64,000 nt of DNA from contig NZ_MWQN01000001.1 of NCBI RefSeq assembly GCF_002024165.1, positions 4,691,501 to 4,755,500 on the forward strand, given 5' to 3'. Numbering within the stretch: position 1 is the first letter of the stretch; each line of letters starts with the position of its first letter. Shown piece by piece: positions 17,546 to 29,680 of this stretch. Made by a program: the position numbers and the translations under genes. The notes beneath the pieces were generated by a model, which was not told the DNA's origin, searched no databases, and worked only from the letters and a program-made list of their open reading frames with translations. Origin of the DNA: Embleya scabrispora. GTDB taxonomy: Bacteria > Actinomycetota > Actinomycetes > Streptomycetales > Streptomycetaceae.

Positions 17546-18457
17546 GTGTCCACCAGGGAGTTCGTCGTCCTCGGCACCGCGAGCCAGGCCCCGACGCGGC
17601 AGCGCAACCACAACGGCTACCTGCTGCGCTGGGACGGCGAGGGGCTGCTGTTCGACCCGGGCGAGGGCACCCAGCGCCAGATGTTGCACGCCGGCGTGGC
17701 CGCGCACGACATCACCCGGATCTGCGTCACGCACTTCCACGGTGACCACTGCCTCGGCCTGCCCGGCGTGCTCCAGCGGCTCTCGCTCGACCGGGTCCCG
17801 CACCCGGTGACCGCCCACTTCCCGGCGAGCGGGCAACACTGGTTCGACCGACTGCACCACGCGACCGCGTTCCACGAGGCCGCCGTGCTGGTCGAGCACC
17901 CGCTGGCGGGCGAGCACGTGCACACCCCCGCCGGGCCGTTCACGCTGGAGGCCCGCCGCCTGTCCCACCCGGTCGAGTCCTACGGCTACCGCGTGGTCGA
18001 ACCGGACGGCCGCCGGATACTGCCCGAGCGACTGGCCGCGCACGGCGTGGCCGGGCCCGACGTGGGCCGGATCCAGCGCGAGGGCCGGATCGGCGCGGTG
18101 ACCCTGGAGCAGGTGAGCGTGCCCCGACCAGGGCAGAAGTTCGCCTTCGTGATGGACACCCGGCGCTGCGCGGCCGCGGTCGAGCTGGCTCGCGACGTCG
18201 ACCTGCTCGTATGCGAGTCCACCTTCGCCGACGCCGACGCGGACCTCGCGCACGAGGTCGGCCACCTCACCGCCCGCGAGGCGGCGGCCATCGCGGCCGA
18301 GGCGGGCGCGCGGCAACTGCTGCTCACCCATTTCTCGCAGCGCTACCCCGACGTGGGCCCGCTCCTGGACCAGGCCCGCGAGGTGTTCCCGGACACCGTC
18401 GCCGCCCACGACCTGGACCGGATTCCGATTCCGCGCCGCCGGCCGGCGCCGGAATAA
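17546..18457 (+). CDS. Ribonuclease Z-like MBL-fold protein
   Basis: 303 residues with the RNase Z arrangement: N-terminal [21 protein letters not shown], the zinc motif THFHGDH at about residues 62-68, and a final LLTHFSQRY. RNase Z removes 3' trailers from tRNA precursors. The insert after the zinc motif is short, but residues expected for the two-zinc centre ([17 protein letters not shown]) are present. Starts with GTG at 17546, 6 nt after the HIT gene. It may process tRNA or another RNA; the family call is firm, tRNA specificity is inferred. Confidence 0.85.
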   Translation: MSTREFVVLGTASQAPTRQRNHNGYLLRWDGEGLLFDPGEGTQRQMLHAGVAAHDITRICVTHFHGDHCLGLPGVLQRLSLDRVPHPVTAHFPASGQHWFDRLHHATAFHEAAVLVEHPLAGEHVHTPAGPFTLEARRLSHPVESYGYRVVEPDGRRILPERLAAHGVAGPDVGRIQREGRIGAVTLEQVSVPRPGQKFAFVMDTRRCAAAVELARDVDLLVCESTFADADADLAHEVGHLTAREAAAIAAEAGARQLLLTHFSQRYPDVGPLLDQAREVFPDTVAAHDLDRIPIPRRRPAPE

Positions 18458-18530
18458 TCCCGAAGTTCGCGGGGGCCGGAGAGTTACCATTGAGCAGCAT
18501 CGAACCGCTTCCCGAGCACGGAAATGAGGC

Positions 18531-19724
18531 GTGATCAGGCCGCCAAGGCCGCCCATGGCTCCCACGACGAACGCGCGAGGCGCGAGCTCCGAGAACACCC
18601 CGCGGGACGACTCCCGGGCAACTCCGACCGCGCAGGCCCAGGCGAAGATCACGATCCCCGCCAAGCATCCGATGGTGGCGCTCCTCGGTTCCGGCGACTC
18701 GTTCCTGCGAGTGGTCGAGCAGGGCTTCCCCGAGGTCGACATCCACGTCCGCGGCAACGAGGTCACCGTCTCCGGCAACGAGGCCGAGGTCGCCCTCGTC
18801 CGCCGGCTCTTCGACGAACTCCTGATCATCGTCCGCACCGGCCAGCCCCTCAACGAGGAGGCCGTGGAGCGCTCGGTGGCGATGGTCCGCTCGAACGACG
18901 GACACGGTCCCGCCGAGGTGATGACCCTCAACATCCTGTCCAACCGCGGCCGCACGATCCGTCCCAAGACGCTCAACCAGAAGAGCTACGTGGACGCGAT
19001 CGACGAGCACACCATCGTGTTCGGACTCGGCCCGGCGGGCACCGGCAAGACCTACCTCGCGATGGCGAAGGCCGTCCAGGCCCTCCAGTCCAAGCAGGTC
19101 ACCCGGATCATCCTGACCCGGCCCGCGGTCGAGGCCGGCGAACGCCTCGGCTTCCTGCCCGGCACCCTCTACGAAAAGATCGACCCATACCTGCGCCCGC
19201 TCTACGACGCGCTGCACGACATGATCGACCCCGACTCCATCCCGCGCCTGATGGCCGCCGGCACCATCGAGGTCGCACCACTCGCATACATGCGCGGCCG
19301 CACGCTCAATGACGCGTTCATCATTCTCGACGAGGCGCAGAACACCTCGGCCGAGCAGATGAAGATGTTCCTGACGCGGCTCGGGTTCGGGTCGCGCATG
19401 GTGGTCACCGGGGACACCACCCAGGTCGACCTGCCCGGCGGCACCCAGTCGGGGCTGCGGGTGGTGCAGGAGATCCTGCGCGGCGTGGACGATATCGCGT
19501 TCTGCACGCTCACCAGCGATGATGTGGTCCGACACAAGCTCGTCGGCCGGATCGTGGACGCGTACGCGCGCTACGACATCCGGGTCGAGGCGGACGGGCG
19601 GCCGAACGGCGACGGCTCCGGAAACGGCGACGTGCCCAGGTCGCGCGGCCGGCGGCCGATCGACAAGAACGGCCGCGGCAAGCACACAGTGAACATGCAG
19701 ACAGTGGAACGGGAAGTGAACTGA
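18531..19724 (+). CDS. PhoH-like ATPase
   Basis: 397 residues with an N-terminal KH-like segment followed by a P-loop ATPase domain of the PhoH/PhoL family. Walker A is GPAGTGKT (about residues 165-172), Walker B is [10 protein letters not shown], and [16 protein letters not shown] is diagnostic. The protein is thought to act in RNA metabolism with YbeY, whose gene follows 5 nt later. GTG 18531 is the first start in frame; ATG 18555 (MAPTTNARG) with AAGG upstream is an equally good choice. The C-terminal 40 residues are basic and low complexity. Confidence 0.9.
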   Translation: MIRPPRPPMAPTTNARGASSENTPRDDSRATPTAQAQAKITIPAKHPMVALLGSGDSFLRVVEQGFPEVDIHVRGNEVTVSGNEAEVALVRRLFDELLIIVRTGQPLNEEAVERSVAMVRSNDGHGPAEVMTLNILSNRGRTIRPKTLNQKSYVDAIDEHTIVFGLGPAGTGKTYLAMAKAVQALQSKQVTRIILTRPAVEAGERLGFLPGTLYEKIDPYLRPLYDALHDMIDPDSIPRLMAAGTIEVAPLAYMRGRTLNDAFIILDEAQNTSAEQMKMFLTRLGFGSRMVVTGDTTQVDLPGGTQSGLRVVQEILRGVDDIAFCTLTSDDVVRHKLVGRIVDAYARYDIRVEADGRPNGDGSGNGDVPRSRGRRPIDKNGRGKHTVNMQTVEREVN

Positions 19725-19729
19725 AGGCC

Positions 19730-20203
19730 ATGTCCATCGACATCGCCAACGAGTCCGGCACGGGGGTGGACGAACACGCGATCGTGGACGTCGCCCGATG
19801 GACCCTGGACCGTATGCGCATCCATCCACTGGCGGAACTGTCCGTGGTCATCGTGGACGAACCCGCGATGGAGCAACTGCACATCCAATGGATGGACCTG
19901 CCCGGTCCGACCGACGTGATGTCCTTTCCGATGGACGAGCTGCGTCCGGGCAAGGCCGACGAGGATCCGCCGCAGGGGCTGCTCGGCGACGTCGTGCTGT
20001 GCCCGACCGTCGCCGAGCGCCAGGGTGCGGCGGCCGGCCACACCATGGACGACGAGCTGCACCTGCTCACCGTGCACGGCGTGCTGCACCTGCTCGGCTA
20101 CGACCACGCGGAGCCCGACGAGGAGCGCGAGATGTTCGCGTTGCAGAAGGAACTGCTCGAATCCTGGCGGGAGGCCCGCCGCGCCGCGGACGACCGCGGA
20201 TGA
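19730..20203 (+). CDS. ybeY: Endoribonuclease YbeY
   Basis: 157-residue UPF0054 metalloprotein. The zinc motif [11 protein letters not shown] (about residues 114-124) contains the three histidines that bind the metal. YbeY is needed for 16S rRNA 3' maturation and ribosome quality control. Start ATG at 19730, immediately after phoH; the phoH-ybeY-CBS protein-era order is conserved in many bacteria and supports the call. Confidence 0.95.
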   Translation: MSIDIANESGTGVDEHAIVDVARWTLDRMRIHPLAELSVVIVDEPAMEQLHIQWMDLPGPTDVMSFPMDELRPGKADEDPPQGLLGDVVLCPTVAERQGAAAGHTMDDELHLLTVHGVLHLLGYDHAEPDEEREMFALQKELLESWREARRAADDRG

Positions 20204-20254
20204 GCCGGCCACGGGATATCCCCGCCCCCGGCCGAGCGCGCGTCGGGGGCGGCA

Positions 20255-21562
20255 GTGCCCGCTGACAGCGTGGTGCGCCTCGTGGTCGGCGCGATCGTCC
20301 TGGTCGTGGTGGCCGGTCTGTTCGCGTGTCTGGAGGCCGCCCTCTCGCGCATCTCGCGGGTCCGCGCCGAGGAACTGGTCCGCGCCGAACGCCGGGGCGC
20401 CAAGCGTTTGCTGACGGTCGTTCAGGACCCCGCCCGGTATCTCAACCTGGCCCTGCTCGTGCGGGTCGCGTGCGAGTTGTCGGCGGCCGTACTGGTCACC
20501 GTGGTGTGCGTGGACGACTTCGACGAGACCTGGCAGGCCGTACTGGTCACCATCGGCATCATGGTCGTGGTGTCCTACGTCGCCGTCGGGGTCTCCCCGC
20601 GTACCGTCGGTCGGCAACACCCGGTGACGGTGGCCACGATCGGTGCGCCCGTGCTGTTCGGGCTCGCGCGGGTGCTCGGGCCGCTGCCGAAGCTGCTGAT
20701 CCTGCTCGGCAACGCGCTCACCCCCGGCAAGGGTTTCCGCGAGGGGCCGTTCGCCTCCGAGGCCGAACTGCGCGCGTTCGTGGACCTCGCCGAGAAGGAC
20801 TCGCTGATCGAGGACGACGAGCGCGAGATGCTGCACTCGGTGCTGCAACTGGGCGACACGATCGTGCGCGAGGTGATGGTGCCGCGCCCGGACATGGTCT
20901 TCATCGAGCGGCACAAGACGTTGCGGCAGGCGATGTCGCTGGCGCTGCGCAGCGGCTACTCGCGGATCCCGGTGATCGGCGAGAACGAGGACGACGTGGT
21001 CGGCATCGTCTTCCTCAAGGACCTGGCCCGGCGCAGCACGATGGGCGATCCGGGCTGGGCCAAGGAGAGCGTCGACTCGATCATGCGCTCCGCGACCTTC
21101 GTGCCGGACAGCAAGCCGGCCGACGACCTGCTGCGCGAGATGCAGTTCGAGCGCACGCACATGGTCGTCGTGGTCGACGAGTACGGCGGCACCGCCGGCC
21201 TGGTCACCATCGAGGACATCCTGGAGGAGATCGTCGGCGAGATCACCGACGAGTACGACACCGAGACCGCGCCGGTCGAGCCGCTGCCCGACGGTGCGTT
21301 CCGGGTCACCGCCCGGCTGCCGGTGGACGAGTTGGGCGAGTTGTTCGGGCTCGAACTCGACGACGAGGACGTGGAGACCGTGGGCGGCCTGTTGGCCAAG
21401 GCCCTGGGCCGGGTGCCGATCCCGGGCGCGACGGCGGTGGTCGAGGGGCTGCGGCTGGTCGCGGAGAGCCCGTCGGGGCGGCGCAACCGGGTCGGCACGA
21501 TCGTGGTGCGCCGGATCGAGCGGGGCGAGGAGCAGCCGGCGGCGTCCGTCGAGGGGGGTTGA
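20255..21562 (+). CDS. CNNM/CorC-like membrane protein with CBS pair
   Basis: 435 residues of the hemolysin-C-like/CNNM family. An N-terminal DUF21 membrane domain has about three to four helices (first VVRLVVGAIVLVVVAGLFA). A paired CBS domain follows (REVMVPRPDM, SRIPVIGENEDDVVGIVFLKDL, FERTHMVVVVDEYGGTAGLVTIEDILEEIVGEI). A C-terminal CorC/HlyC transporter-associated domain ends it. Likely binds adenine nucleotide and affects Mg or Co transport at the membrane. GTG start at 20255. Expressed with ybeY and era in a conserved block. Confidence 0.9.
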   Translation: MPADSVVRLVVGAIVLVVVAGLFACLEAALSRISRVRAEELVRAERRGAKRLLTVVQDPARYLNLALLVRVACELSAAVLVTVVCVDDFDETWQAVLVTIGIMVVVSYVAVGVSPRTVGRQHPVTVATIGAPVLFGLARVLGPLPKLLILLGNALTPGKGFREGPFASEAELRAFVDLAEKDSLIEDDEREMLHSVLQLGDTIVREVMVPRPDMVFIERHKTLRQAMSLALRSGYSRIPVIGENEDDVVGIVFLKDLARRSTMGDPGWAKESVDSIMRSATFVPDSKPADDLLREMQFERTHMVVVVDEYGGTAGLVTIEDILEEIVGEITDEYDTETAPVEPLPDGAFRVTARLPVDELGELFGLELDDEDVETVGGLLAKALGRVPIPGATAVVEGLRLVAESPSGRRNRVGTIVVRRIERGEEQPAASVEGG

Positions 21563-21659
21563 CGTCGGCCCGGTGGGCCGGTTCGGGCCGGTACATCGGG
21601 CGTCGGCGGCGGCAAGTTACTGTGTCGGCATTCGTACCGCGCCGAACAGGAGAGCCCCC

Positions 21660-22019
21660 GTGAGCGCCGAGACGCCCGAGTTCGTCGTCGACCCCGAGGA
21701 CGCCAAGATCGTCACGCTGGCCCGGGCCACCCGAGCCCGCAACGGGGCGAGCGAGGGCGCCGCGGTACGGGACGAGACCGGGCGCACCTACACCGCGTCC
21801 ACGGTCGCGCTGCCCTCGCTCGAGCTGTCCGCGCTGCGCACGGCGGTCGCGATGGCCGTCGCGGGCGGCGCGCGCGGCCTGGAGGCGGCGGCGATCGTCG
21901 GGGCCGACGACACCGTGACCGAGGCCGATCGGGACGCGGTGCGCGACCTCGGCGGCGCCGGCACGCCGATCCTGTCCGCCGGTCCGGACGCGGTCGTACG
22001 CACGATCGTGACGGTCTGA
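21660..22019 (+). CDS. Cytidine deaminase-like protein lacking zinc ligands
   Basis: 119 residues aligning by pattern to cytidine deaminase: GRTYTASTVALPSLELSALRTAVAMAVAGGARGL corresponds to the GxxxxGxNVExxx...CAExxA segment, but the Cys-Ala-Glu and PCxxC zinc motifs are absent (no cysteine in the protein). It therefore cannot work as a standard zinc deaminase. Such proteins occur between the CBS protein and era in actinomycetes. GTG at 21660 has AGGAGA 6 nt upstream. It could be a structural or nucleotide-binding relic; function unknown. Confidence 0.75.
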   Translation: MSAETPEFVVDPEDAKIVTLARATRARNGASEGAAVRDETGRTYTASTVALPSLELSALRTAVAMAVAGGARGLEAAAIVGADDTVTEADRDAVRDLGGAGTPILSAGPDAVVRTIVTV

Positions 22020-22102
22020 GGCCGCCTCCGGGCCGGCCCGCCCCCCGCCGGTGCGACCGCGACCGACCCGCGCGGCGAGGAACGCTCGCGGCTTGAGCGA
22101 CA

Positions 22103-23053
22103 ATGTCACCCATGAGTGATCGCCCCAACCCCTCCGCACCCGTCCACCGCTCGGGCTTCGCGTGCTTCGTGGGCCGCCCCAACGCCGGCAAGTCCACCCT
22201 GACGAACGCGCTGGTGGGCACGAAGGTGGCGATCACGTCGGGCCGCCCCCAGACCACCCGGCACACGGTGCGCGGCATCGTGCACCGCCCCGACGGCCAG
22301 CTCGTCCTGGTCGACACCCCCGGCCTGCACAAGCCGCGCACCCTGCTCGGTCAGCGGCTCAACGACCTGGTCCGGGCCACCTGGGCGGAGGTCGACGTGA
22401 TCGGCTTCTGCATCCCGGCCGACCAGAAGGTCGGTCCCGGCGACCGGTTCATCGCGGCCGAGCTGGCCGAGGCCAAGCGCACGCCCAAGGTCGCGATCGT
22501 CACCAAGACCGACCTCGTGGACCCGCAGACGCTGGTCCAGCAGTTGCTCGCGGTGCAGAAGATGGGCGAGGACGTCGGCATCGAGTGGGCCGAGATCATC
22601 CCGGTCTCCGCGGTCGGCGACAGCCAGGTGACCCTGGTCGCCGATCTGCTGGTGCCGCTGCTGCCGGCCGGCCCGCCGCTGTACCCGGACGGCGAGCTGA
22701 CCGACGAGCCCGAGATGGTGATGGCCGCCGAGCTGATTCGCGAGGCCGCGCTCGAAGGTGTGCGCGACGAACTGCCGCACTCGCTCGCGGTGGTCATCGA
22801 GGAGATGATCCCGCGCGAGGACCGCCCCGCCGACAAACCGCTGCTCGACGTGCACGCGAACCTCTACGTCGAGCGCCCCAGCCAGAAGGCGATCGTCATC
22901 GGGCACAAGGGCGGGCGGCTCAAGGACGTGGGCACGCGCGCCCGCAAGCAGATCGAGGCGCTGCTTGGGACGCCCGTCTACCTGGACCTTCACGTGAAGG
23001 TGGCCAAGGACTGGCAGCGCGACCCCAAGCAGCTCCGCAAGCTCGGATTCTGA
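22103..23053 (+). CDS. era: GTPase Era
   Basis: 316 residues. The TRAFAC GTPase domain has G1 GRPNAGKST, G2 PQTTRH, G3 DTPG and G4 TKTD. The C-terminal KH domain carries VIGHKGGRLKDVG, which binds the 3' end of 16S rRNA. Era assists 30S maturation at the membrane. ATG at 22103 and 22112 are both usable; neither has a strong ribosome site. A convergent terminator follows. Confidence 0.95.
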   Translation: MSPMSDRPNPSAPVHRSGFACFVGRPNAGKSTLTNALVGTKVAITSGRPQTTRHTVRGIVHRPDGQLVLVDTPGLHKPRTLLGQRLNDLVRATWAEVDVIGFCIPADQKVGPGDRFIAAELAEAKRTPKVAIVTKTDLVDPQTLVQQLLAVQKMGEDVGIEWAEIIPVSAVGDSQVTLVADLLVPLLPAGPPLYPDGELTDEPEMVMAAELIREAALEGVRDELPHSLAVVIEEMIPREDRPADKPLLDVHANLYVERPSQKAIVIGHKGGRLKDVGTRARKQIEALLGTPVYLDLHVKVAKDWQRDPKQLRKLGF

Positions 23054-23072
23054 CCCCGAGCCCGCCCCCGAA

Positions 23073-23092
23073 ACCCGTCCCGAAGGGGCGGG

Positions 23093-23093
<1 letters not shown>
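23073..23093. terminator. Bidirectional hairpin between era and membrane protein gene
   Basis: Arms 23073-23081 and 23085-23093 pair over 9 bp (one T-G wobble) with a GAA loop. It lies between convergent genes, 20 nt after the era stop and touching the stop codon of the minus-strand gene, so it can end transcription from both sides. Confidence 0.65.
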
Positions 23094-25916
<2,823 letters not shown>

Positions 25917-25940
25917 CCTCGACGCGGTGAGGCGAGACGA

Positions 25941-25970
25941 CGGCGGCTCCCGGGCGACCGGGGGCCGCCG
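25941..25970 (+). terminator. Terminator after leuA
   Basis: Arms 25941-25951 and 25960-25970 form an 11-bp stem (one T-G wobble) with an 8-nt loop, beginning 25 nt after the leuA stop. Confidence 0.75.
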
Positions 25971-26031
25971 CTTCGCTGTTGCCGACCGGTCCGACGCCAC
26001 TCCTCGTTCCGGGTCGGGAAAAAGTAACCAT

Positions 26032-26089
26032 CTGTCCGCTTTCGATGACGCTTCGTGAAATTCGTGGCAGCATCGAAGCAGGCGGACAG
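26032..26089. promoter_or_regulatory. Long interrupted inverted repeat upstream of TerB-like gene
   Basis: CTGTCCGC (26032-26039) pairs with GCGGACAG (26082-26089), and TTCGATG (26041-26047) with CATCGAA (26071-26077). The region between is AT-richer than its surroundings. It lies just before the TerB-like gene at 26127 and could be a 5' RNA stem or an operator. Confidence 0.4.
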
Positions 26090-26126
26090 AAGGCTCTCCG
26101 CCGCGCGGGACGCAGGGGGCGGCACC

Positions 26127-26735
26127 ATGTTCTTCGTCGTGGGCATCCGGACCATCCGATCGGCGATCGGTGACGGCGAGTTCCACTGTCCGGCGTGCGG
26201 AGGCGATCGGCGCTTCCGCAAGGGCGGCGGTCGGCGTCGGCTCGTGCTGTTCGGCGTGGCGCTGATCCCGCTCGGGCGGGCCGGCTCCGGCGTCGAGTGC
26301 GCGATGTGCTGCACCCGGCACGACGTCGCCGTGCTCGACACGCCGACCGCCCGGGCGCTGACCCTGCTCCTGCGCGAGGCGGTGCGCACGCTGGTGGTGG
26401 CCGTGGTGGCCGCCGTCGACGACGAGCCGCAGGAGGTGGACGCGATCCGCGCGGCGGCGGTCGAGGCGGTCCGGGCCGCGGGCATGCCGAGCTACGACGC
26501 GTGCGCGCTCGCCGTCGACGTCGGGGCGCACCTGGCGCAGGACACCGCGTGGGCGCTCGCCGAGATCGCCCCGCACCTCGCCGTCGCCGGGCGCGAGCAC
26601 CTGGTCGGCGTCGCGGCCCGGGTGGCGCTGGCCTGCGGGGCGTACGACCCGGCGCATCGGGTGATCCTGTACCACGCCGGCGACCAACTCGGGCTCGGCC
26701 GGGCCCGCGTCGACCACGTGCTCGCGGGCCCGTGA
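26127..26735 (+). CDS. Zinc-ribbon plus TerB-like domain protein
   Basis: 202 residues. The N-terminus holds a zinc ribbon with FHCPACGG and CAMCC pairs (four cysteines), around a hydrophobic stretch RRRLVLFGVALIPLGRAGSG. The C-terminal ~130 residues are helical and resemble the TerB/DUF533 fold. Proteins of this design are common in actinomycetes near leuA, but their job is unknown. ATG 26127 is chosen over the longer frame because AGGGGGC lies 6 nt upstream. Confidence 0.7.
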   Translation: MFFVVGIRTIRSAIGDGEFHCPACGGDRRFRKGGGRRRLVLFGVALIPLGRAGSGVECAMCCTRHDVAVLDTPTARALTLLLREAVRTLVVAVVAAVDDEPQEVDAIRAAAVEAVRAAGMPSYDACALAVDVGAHLAQDTAWALAEIAPHLAVAGREHLVGVAARVALACGAYDPAHRVILYHAGDQLGLGRARVDHVLAGP

Positions 26736-26756
26736 CCCGCGGGCACGCGAGGGGGC

Positions 26757-26779
26757 CGGCCGACGCGGCACGTCGGCCG
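26757..26779 (+). terminator. Hairpin between TerB-like gene and recO
   Basis: Arms 26757-26764 and 26772-26779 pair over 8 bp with a 7-nt loop, 21 nt after the upstream stop and 19 nt before recO. Probably a weak terminator. Confidence 0.45.
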
Positions 26780-26798
26780 CGCGCGGCACAATGGGAGC

Positions 26799-27551
26799 AT
26801 GAGCCTCCTCCGTGACGAGGGTGTTGTGTTGCGAACCCAGAAGTTGGGTGAGGCCGACCGCATCATCACCCTGTTGACCCGCGACCACGGGATAGTGCGC
26901 GCCGTGGCGCGCGGGGTGCGCAAGACCAAGTCCAAGTTCGGCGCCCGGGTGGAACCGTTCGCCCACGTCGACGTCCAGTTCTTCACCCGGGGCAGCGACT
27001 TCCCCGGACGGGGCCTGCCGATCATCACGCAGGCCGAGACCCTGGGCGCGTACGGCGGTCGGCTCGCGCTCGACTACGCCGCGTACACCTCGGGCACGGC
27101 GATCCTGGAGACCGCCGAGCGATTGACCGACCACGAACGCGGCCAGCCCGCGTTGCAGCAATACCTGCTGCTGATCGGCGCGCTGCGCACACTGGCCTCG
27201 GGCGCCCACGAGCCCGGTCTGGTCCTGGACGCGTTCCTGCTGCGCTCGCTCGCGGTGGCCGGCTACGCGCCGAGTTTCGCCGACTGCGCCCGCTGCGGCC
27301 TGGACGGACCGAACCGGTTCTTCACCGTCCAGGGCGGTGGGACGGTGTGCGGCGACTGCCGGCCGGCCGGATCCGTCGTACCCTCACCCGAGACCCTTTC
27401 CCTGCTCGGTGCGCTGTTGACCGGCGACTGGGGCCGAGCCGACGCGAGCGAGCCGCGGCACCGGCGCGAGGGCAGCGGCCTGGTGGCCGCGTATCTGCAA
27501 TGGCACCTGGAGCGGGGTATCCGCTCGTTGAGATTGGTGGAGAGATCGTGA
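26799..27551 (+). CDS. recO: DNA repair protein RecO
   Basis: 250 residues. The N-terminal OB fold starts with [26 protein letters not shown], typical for RecO, and a C-terminal helical domain carries a zinc site (CARCGL and VCGDC). RecO loads RecA on SSB-coated single-stranded DNA in recombination repair. Its stop overlaps the uppS GTG start by four bases (GTGA), so the two are coupled, as in other actinomycetes. Confidence 0.95.
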   Translation: MSLLRDEGVVLRTQKLGEADRIITLLTRDHGIVRAVARGVRKTKSKFGARVEPFAHVDVQFFTRGSDFPGRGLPIITQAETLGAYGGRLALDYAAYTSGTAILETAERLTDHERGQPALQQYLLLIGALRTLASGAHEPGLVLDAFLLRSLAVAGYAPSFADCARCGLDGPNRFFTVQGGGTVCGDCRPAGSVVPSPETLSLLGALLTGDWGRADASEPRHRREGSGLVAAYLQWHLERGIRSLRLVERS

Positions 27552-28435
27552 GTCAGTCGCGTGGCCGCTTCGGCCTGTTCCCCCGCCGTCGGCGGGCCGA
27601 GTCGGCGCCCGCCCGGGCCGCTCGCGAGCAGCGGCACTACCGCGACCCCAAGCCGCACGCCGAGGGCGCGCTGCCACCGGACATCCCGGCCGATCTGGTG
27701 CCCGAACACGTCGCGCTGGTGATGGACGGCAACGGCCGCTGGGCCAAGGAGCGCGGGCTGGCTCGCACCGACGGGCACACCGCGGGCGAGGCGTCGTTGT
27801 TCGACGTCGTCGAGGGCGCCGCCCAGATCGGCGTCAAGTACGTCTCCGCGTACGCGTTCTCCACCGAGAACTGGAAGCGCTCGCCCGAGGAGGTGCGCTT
27901 CCTGATGGGCTTCAACATCGACACGATCCACCGCCGGATCGACGAGATGGACGAACTCGGCGTGCGGATCCGCTGGTGCGGCCGGCGACCCCGGTTGTGG
28001 GCGAGCGTGATCAAGGAGTTGGAGATCGCCGAGGAGCGCACCAAGGACAACACCCGGCTGACCCTGGCGATGTGCATCAACTACGGCGGCCGGGCCGAGA
28101 TCGCGGACGCCGCCGCGCTGATCGCCGAGGACGTCAAGGCGGGTCGGCTCGACCCGAAGAAGGTCGACGAGAAGACGTTCGCCAAGTATCTGGACGAACC
28201 GGACATGCCGGATGTCGATCTGTTCATCCGCTCCTCCGGTGAGCAGCGCACCTCCAACTTCCTGCTGTGGCAGTCCGCCTACGCCGAGATGGTCTTCCTG
28301 GACGTGTTGTGGCCGGACTTCGACCGGCGGCACATGTGGCAGGCGTGCGAGACGTACGCGTCGCGCGACCGCCGCTACGGCGGCGCGCTGCCGAACGCGA
28401 TCACCGAGCCGGAACCGGTGCCGTCGGGCTCCTGA
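27548..28435 (+). CDS. uppS: Isoprenyl diphosphate synthase (cis-prenyltransferase)
   Basis: 295-residue UppS family enzyme making the polyprenyl carrier for cell-wall synthesis by cis-addition of isopentenyl diphosphate. Diagnostic blocks are [13 protein letters not shown] (catalytic Asp), FSTENWKRS and [19 protein letters not shown] basic N-terminal extension of about 45 residues ([15 protein letters not shown]) is usual in Streptomyces members. GTG 27548 is chosen for the GTGA overlap with recO. Actinomycete genomes often carry a second paralogue, so chain length is not certain. Confidence 0.93.
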   Translation: MSQSRGRFGLFPRRRRAESAPARAAREQRHYRDPKPHAEGALPPDIPADLVPEHVALVMDGNGRWAKERGLARTDGHTAGEASLFDVVEGAAQIGVKYVSAYAFSTENWKRSPEEVRFLMGFNIDTIHRRIDEMDELGVRIRWCGRRPRLWASVIKELEIAEERTKDNTRLTLAMCINYGGRAEIADAAALIAEDVKAGRLDPKKVDEKTFAKYLDEPDMPDVDLFIRSSGEQRTSNFLLWQSAYAEMVFLDVLWPDFDRRHMWQACETYASRDRRYGGALPNAITEPEPVPSGS

Positions 28436-28475
28436 ACGCTCGCCCCCAGGTTCGGCCCCGGTTCGGCCTCTGCCG

Positions 28476-28489
28476 TTCGGGAGCCCGAA
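28476..28489. repeat. 14-bp palindrome after uppS
   Basis: TTCGGG-AG-CCCGAA is a perfect palindrome. It lies 40 nt after the uppS stop and may act as a weak terminator or as a binding site for a regulator of the metal permease downstream. A 20-bp direct repeat (GGTTCGGCCC type, 28450-28469) precedes it. Confidence 0.4.
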
Positions 28490-28579
28490 ATGTCGGCTCT
28501 CGGCGGCCCGGCGCCCGAAGTCGCGACTCCCGAAGCGTGAAAGCTTCGCAAAGCGGGGTGTGGAGCGAGCGGCGGCGTC

Positions 28580-29680
28580 GTGATCGATGCGAACATGAAC
28601 TCCATGTTCGAAAAGAGTGCGCCGCCGCGCCCCGCTGCCGCCGCGCGGGTGGCGCCCCCACCACCTCGTGGCGCCGAGTCGTCCGCGACCGCCGGGTCCG
28701 CGGCACACGGCCGCCCGCCCGCCGAGCGGTGGCGGCCGGGCCAACTCGAATTCTTCGTACTCGCCCTGCTCGTGCTGCTGTTCGCGCAGCCGTGGATCGT
28801 GGACCGGCTCGGCACGCCCGCGGTGCAGACCTGGGCCACCGTGTTCGTCGCGATCTCCGTCCAGGCGCTGCCGTTCCTGGTCCTGGGCACCCTGCTCTCC
28901 GCCGCGATCACCGCGTTCGTACCGCCCTCGGTGTTCACCAAGGTGCTGCCCAAACGGCAATCCCTCGCGGTGCCGGTGGCGGGTGCCGCCGGGGCGATCC
29001 TGCCGGGCTGCGAGTGCGCGTCGGTGCCGGTGGCCGGCGGACTCATGGCGCGCGGGGTCGCGCCCGCCGCGGCGCTGGCGTTCCTGCTGTCCTCGCCGGC
29101 GATCAACCCGATCGTGCTGACCGCGACCGCGGTCGCCTTCCCCAAGCAGCCCGAGATGGTGCTCGCCCGGTTCGTCGCCTCGCTCGGCACGGCGGTGCTG
29201 ATGGGCTGGTTGTGGGCCCGGTTCGGCCGGCCCGAGTGGATCAAGCCCATGCGCCGTCCGCACGATCACGGCGGCAACGGCAAGTGGGAAAACTTCCGGC
29301 TCGCGCTCCAGCACGACTTCCTGCACGCGGGCGGCTTCCTGGTGATCGGCGCGATCACCGCCGCGACGCTCAACGTCACGGTGCCCAAGCACGTGATCGA
29401 CGCGGTCTCCGGCTCGCCCTGGTTCGCGGTGCTCGCGCTGGCCTTCCTGGCCGTGGTGCTCGCGGTGTGCTCGGAGGCGGACGCGTTCGTGGCGGCGAGC
29501 CTGCTCGGCTTCTCGCCGACCGCGAAGCTGGCCTTCATGGTGGTCGGCCCGATGGTGGACGTGAAGCTGATCGCGCTCCAGTCGGGCACCTTCGGGCGCG
29601 GCTTCGCGGCCCGGTTCTCCTCGGCGACGTTCGTGGTGGCGATCGTCGCGAGCTACGTCGTCGGATGGTGGTTGTTGTGA
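28580..29680 (+). CDS. UPF0718-type permease
   Basis: 366 residues of the DUF318/UPF0718 permease family. After a Pro/Ala-rich cytosolic N-terminus come about eight helices, beginning FFVLALLVLLFAQPWIV, with the conserved loop LPGCECASVPVAGGLMARG (Cys pair) and CSEADAFVAASLLG. Substrate is not established; the family often neighbours metal regulators, and here zur lies 1.5 kb downstream. A His-rich loop (RRPHDHGGNG) could bind metal. GTG 28580 gives the longest frame; ATG 28595 or 28604 are alternatives. Overlaps the next gene by four bases. Confidence 0.82.
   Translation: MIDANMNSMFEKSAPPRPAAAARVAPPPPRGAESSATAGSAAHGRPPAERWRPGQLEFFVLALLVLLFAQPWIVDRLGTPAVQTWATVFVAISVQALPFLVLGTLLSAAITAFVPPSVFTKVLPKRQSLAVPVAGAAGAILPGCECASVPVAGGLMARGVAPAAALAFLLSSPAINPIVLTATAVAFPKQPEMVLARFVASLGTAVLMGWLWARFGRPEWIKPMRRPHDHGGNGKWENFRLALQHDFLHAGGFLVIGAITAATLNVTVPKHVIDAVSGSPWFAVLALAFLAVVLAVCSEADAFVAASLLGFSPTAKLAFMVVGPMVDVKLIALQSGTFGRGFAARFSSATFVVAIVASYVVGWWLL

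Noticed and set aside
28450-28469. tRNA T-arm-like GGTTCGG sequences
   Set aside because: Simple direct repeat without an acceptor stem or anticodon arm around it.
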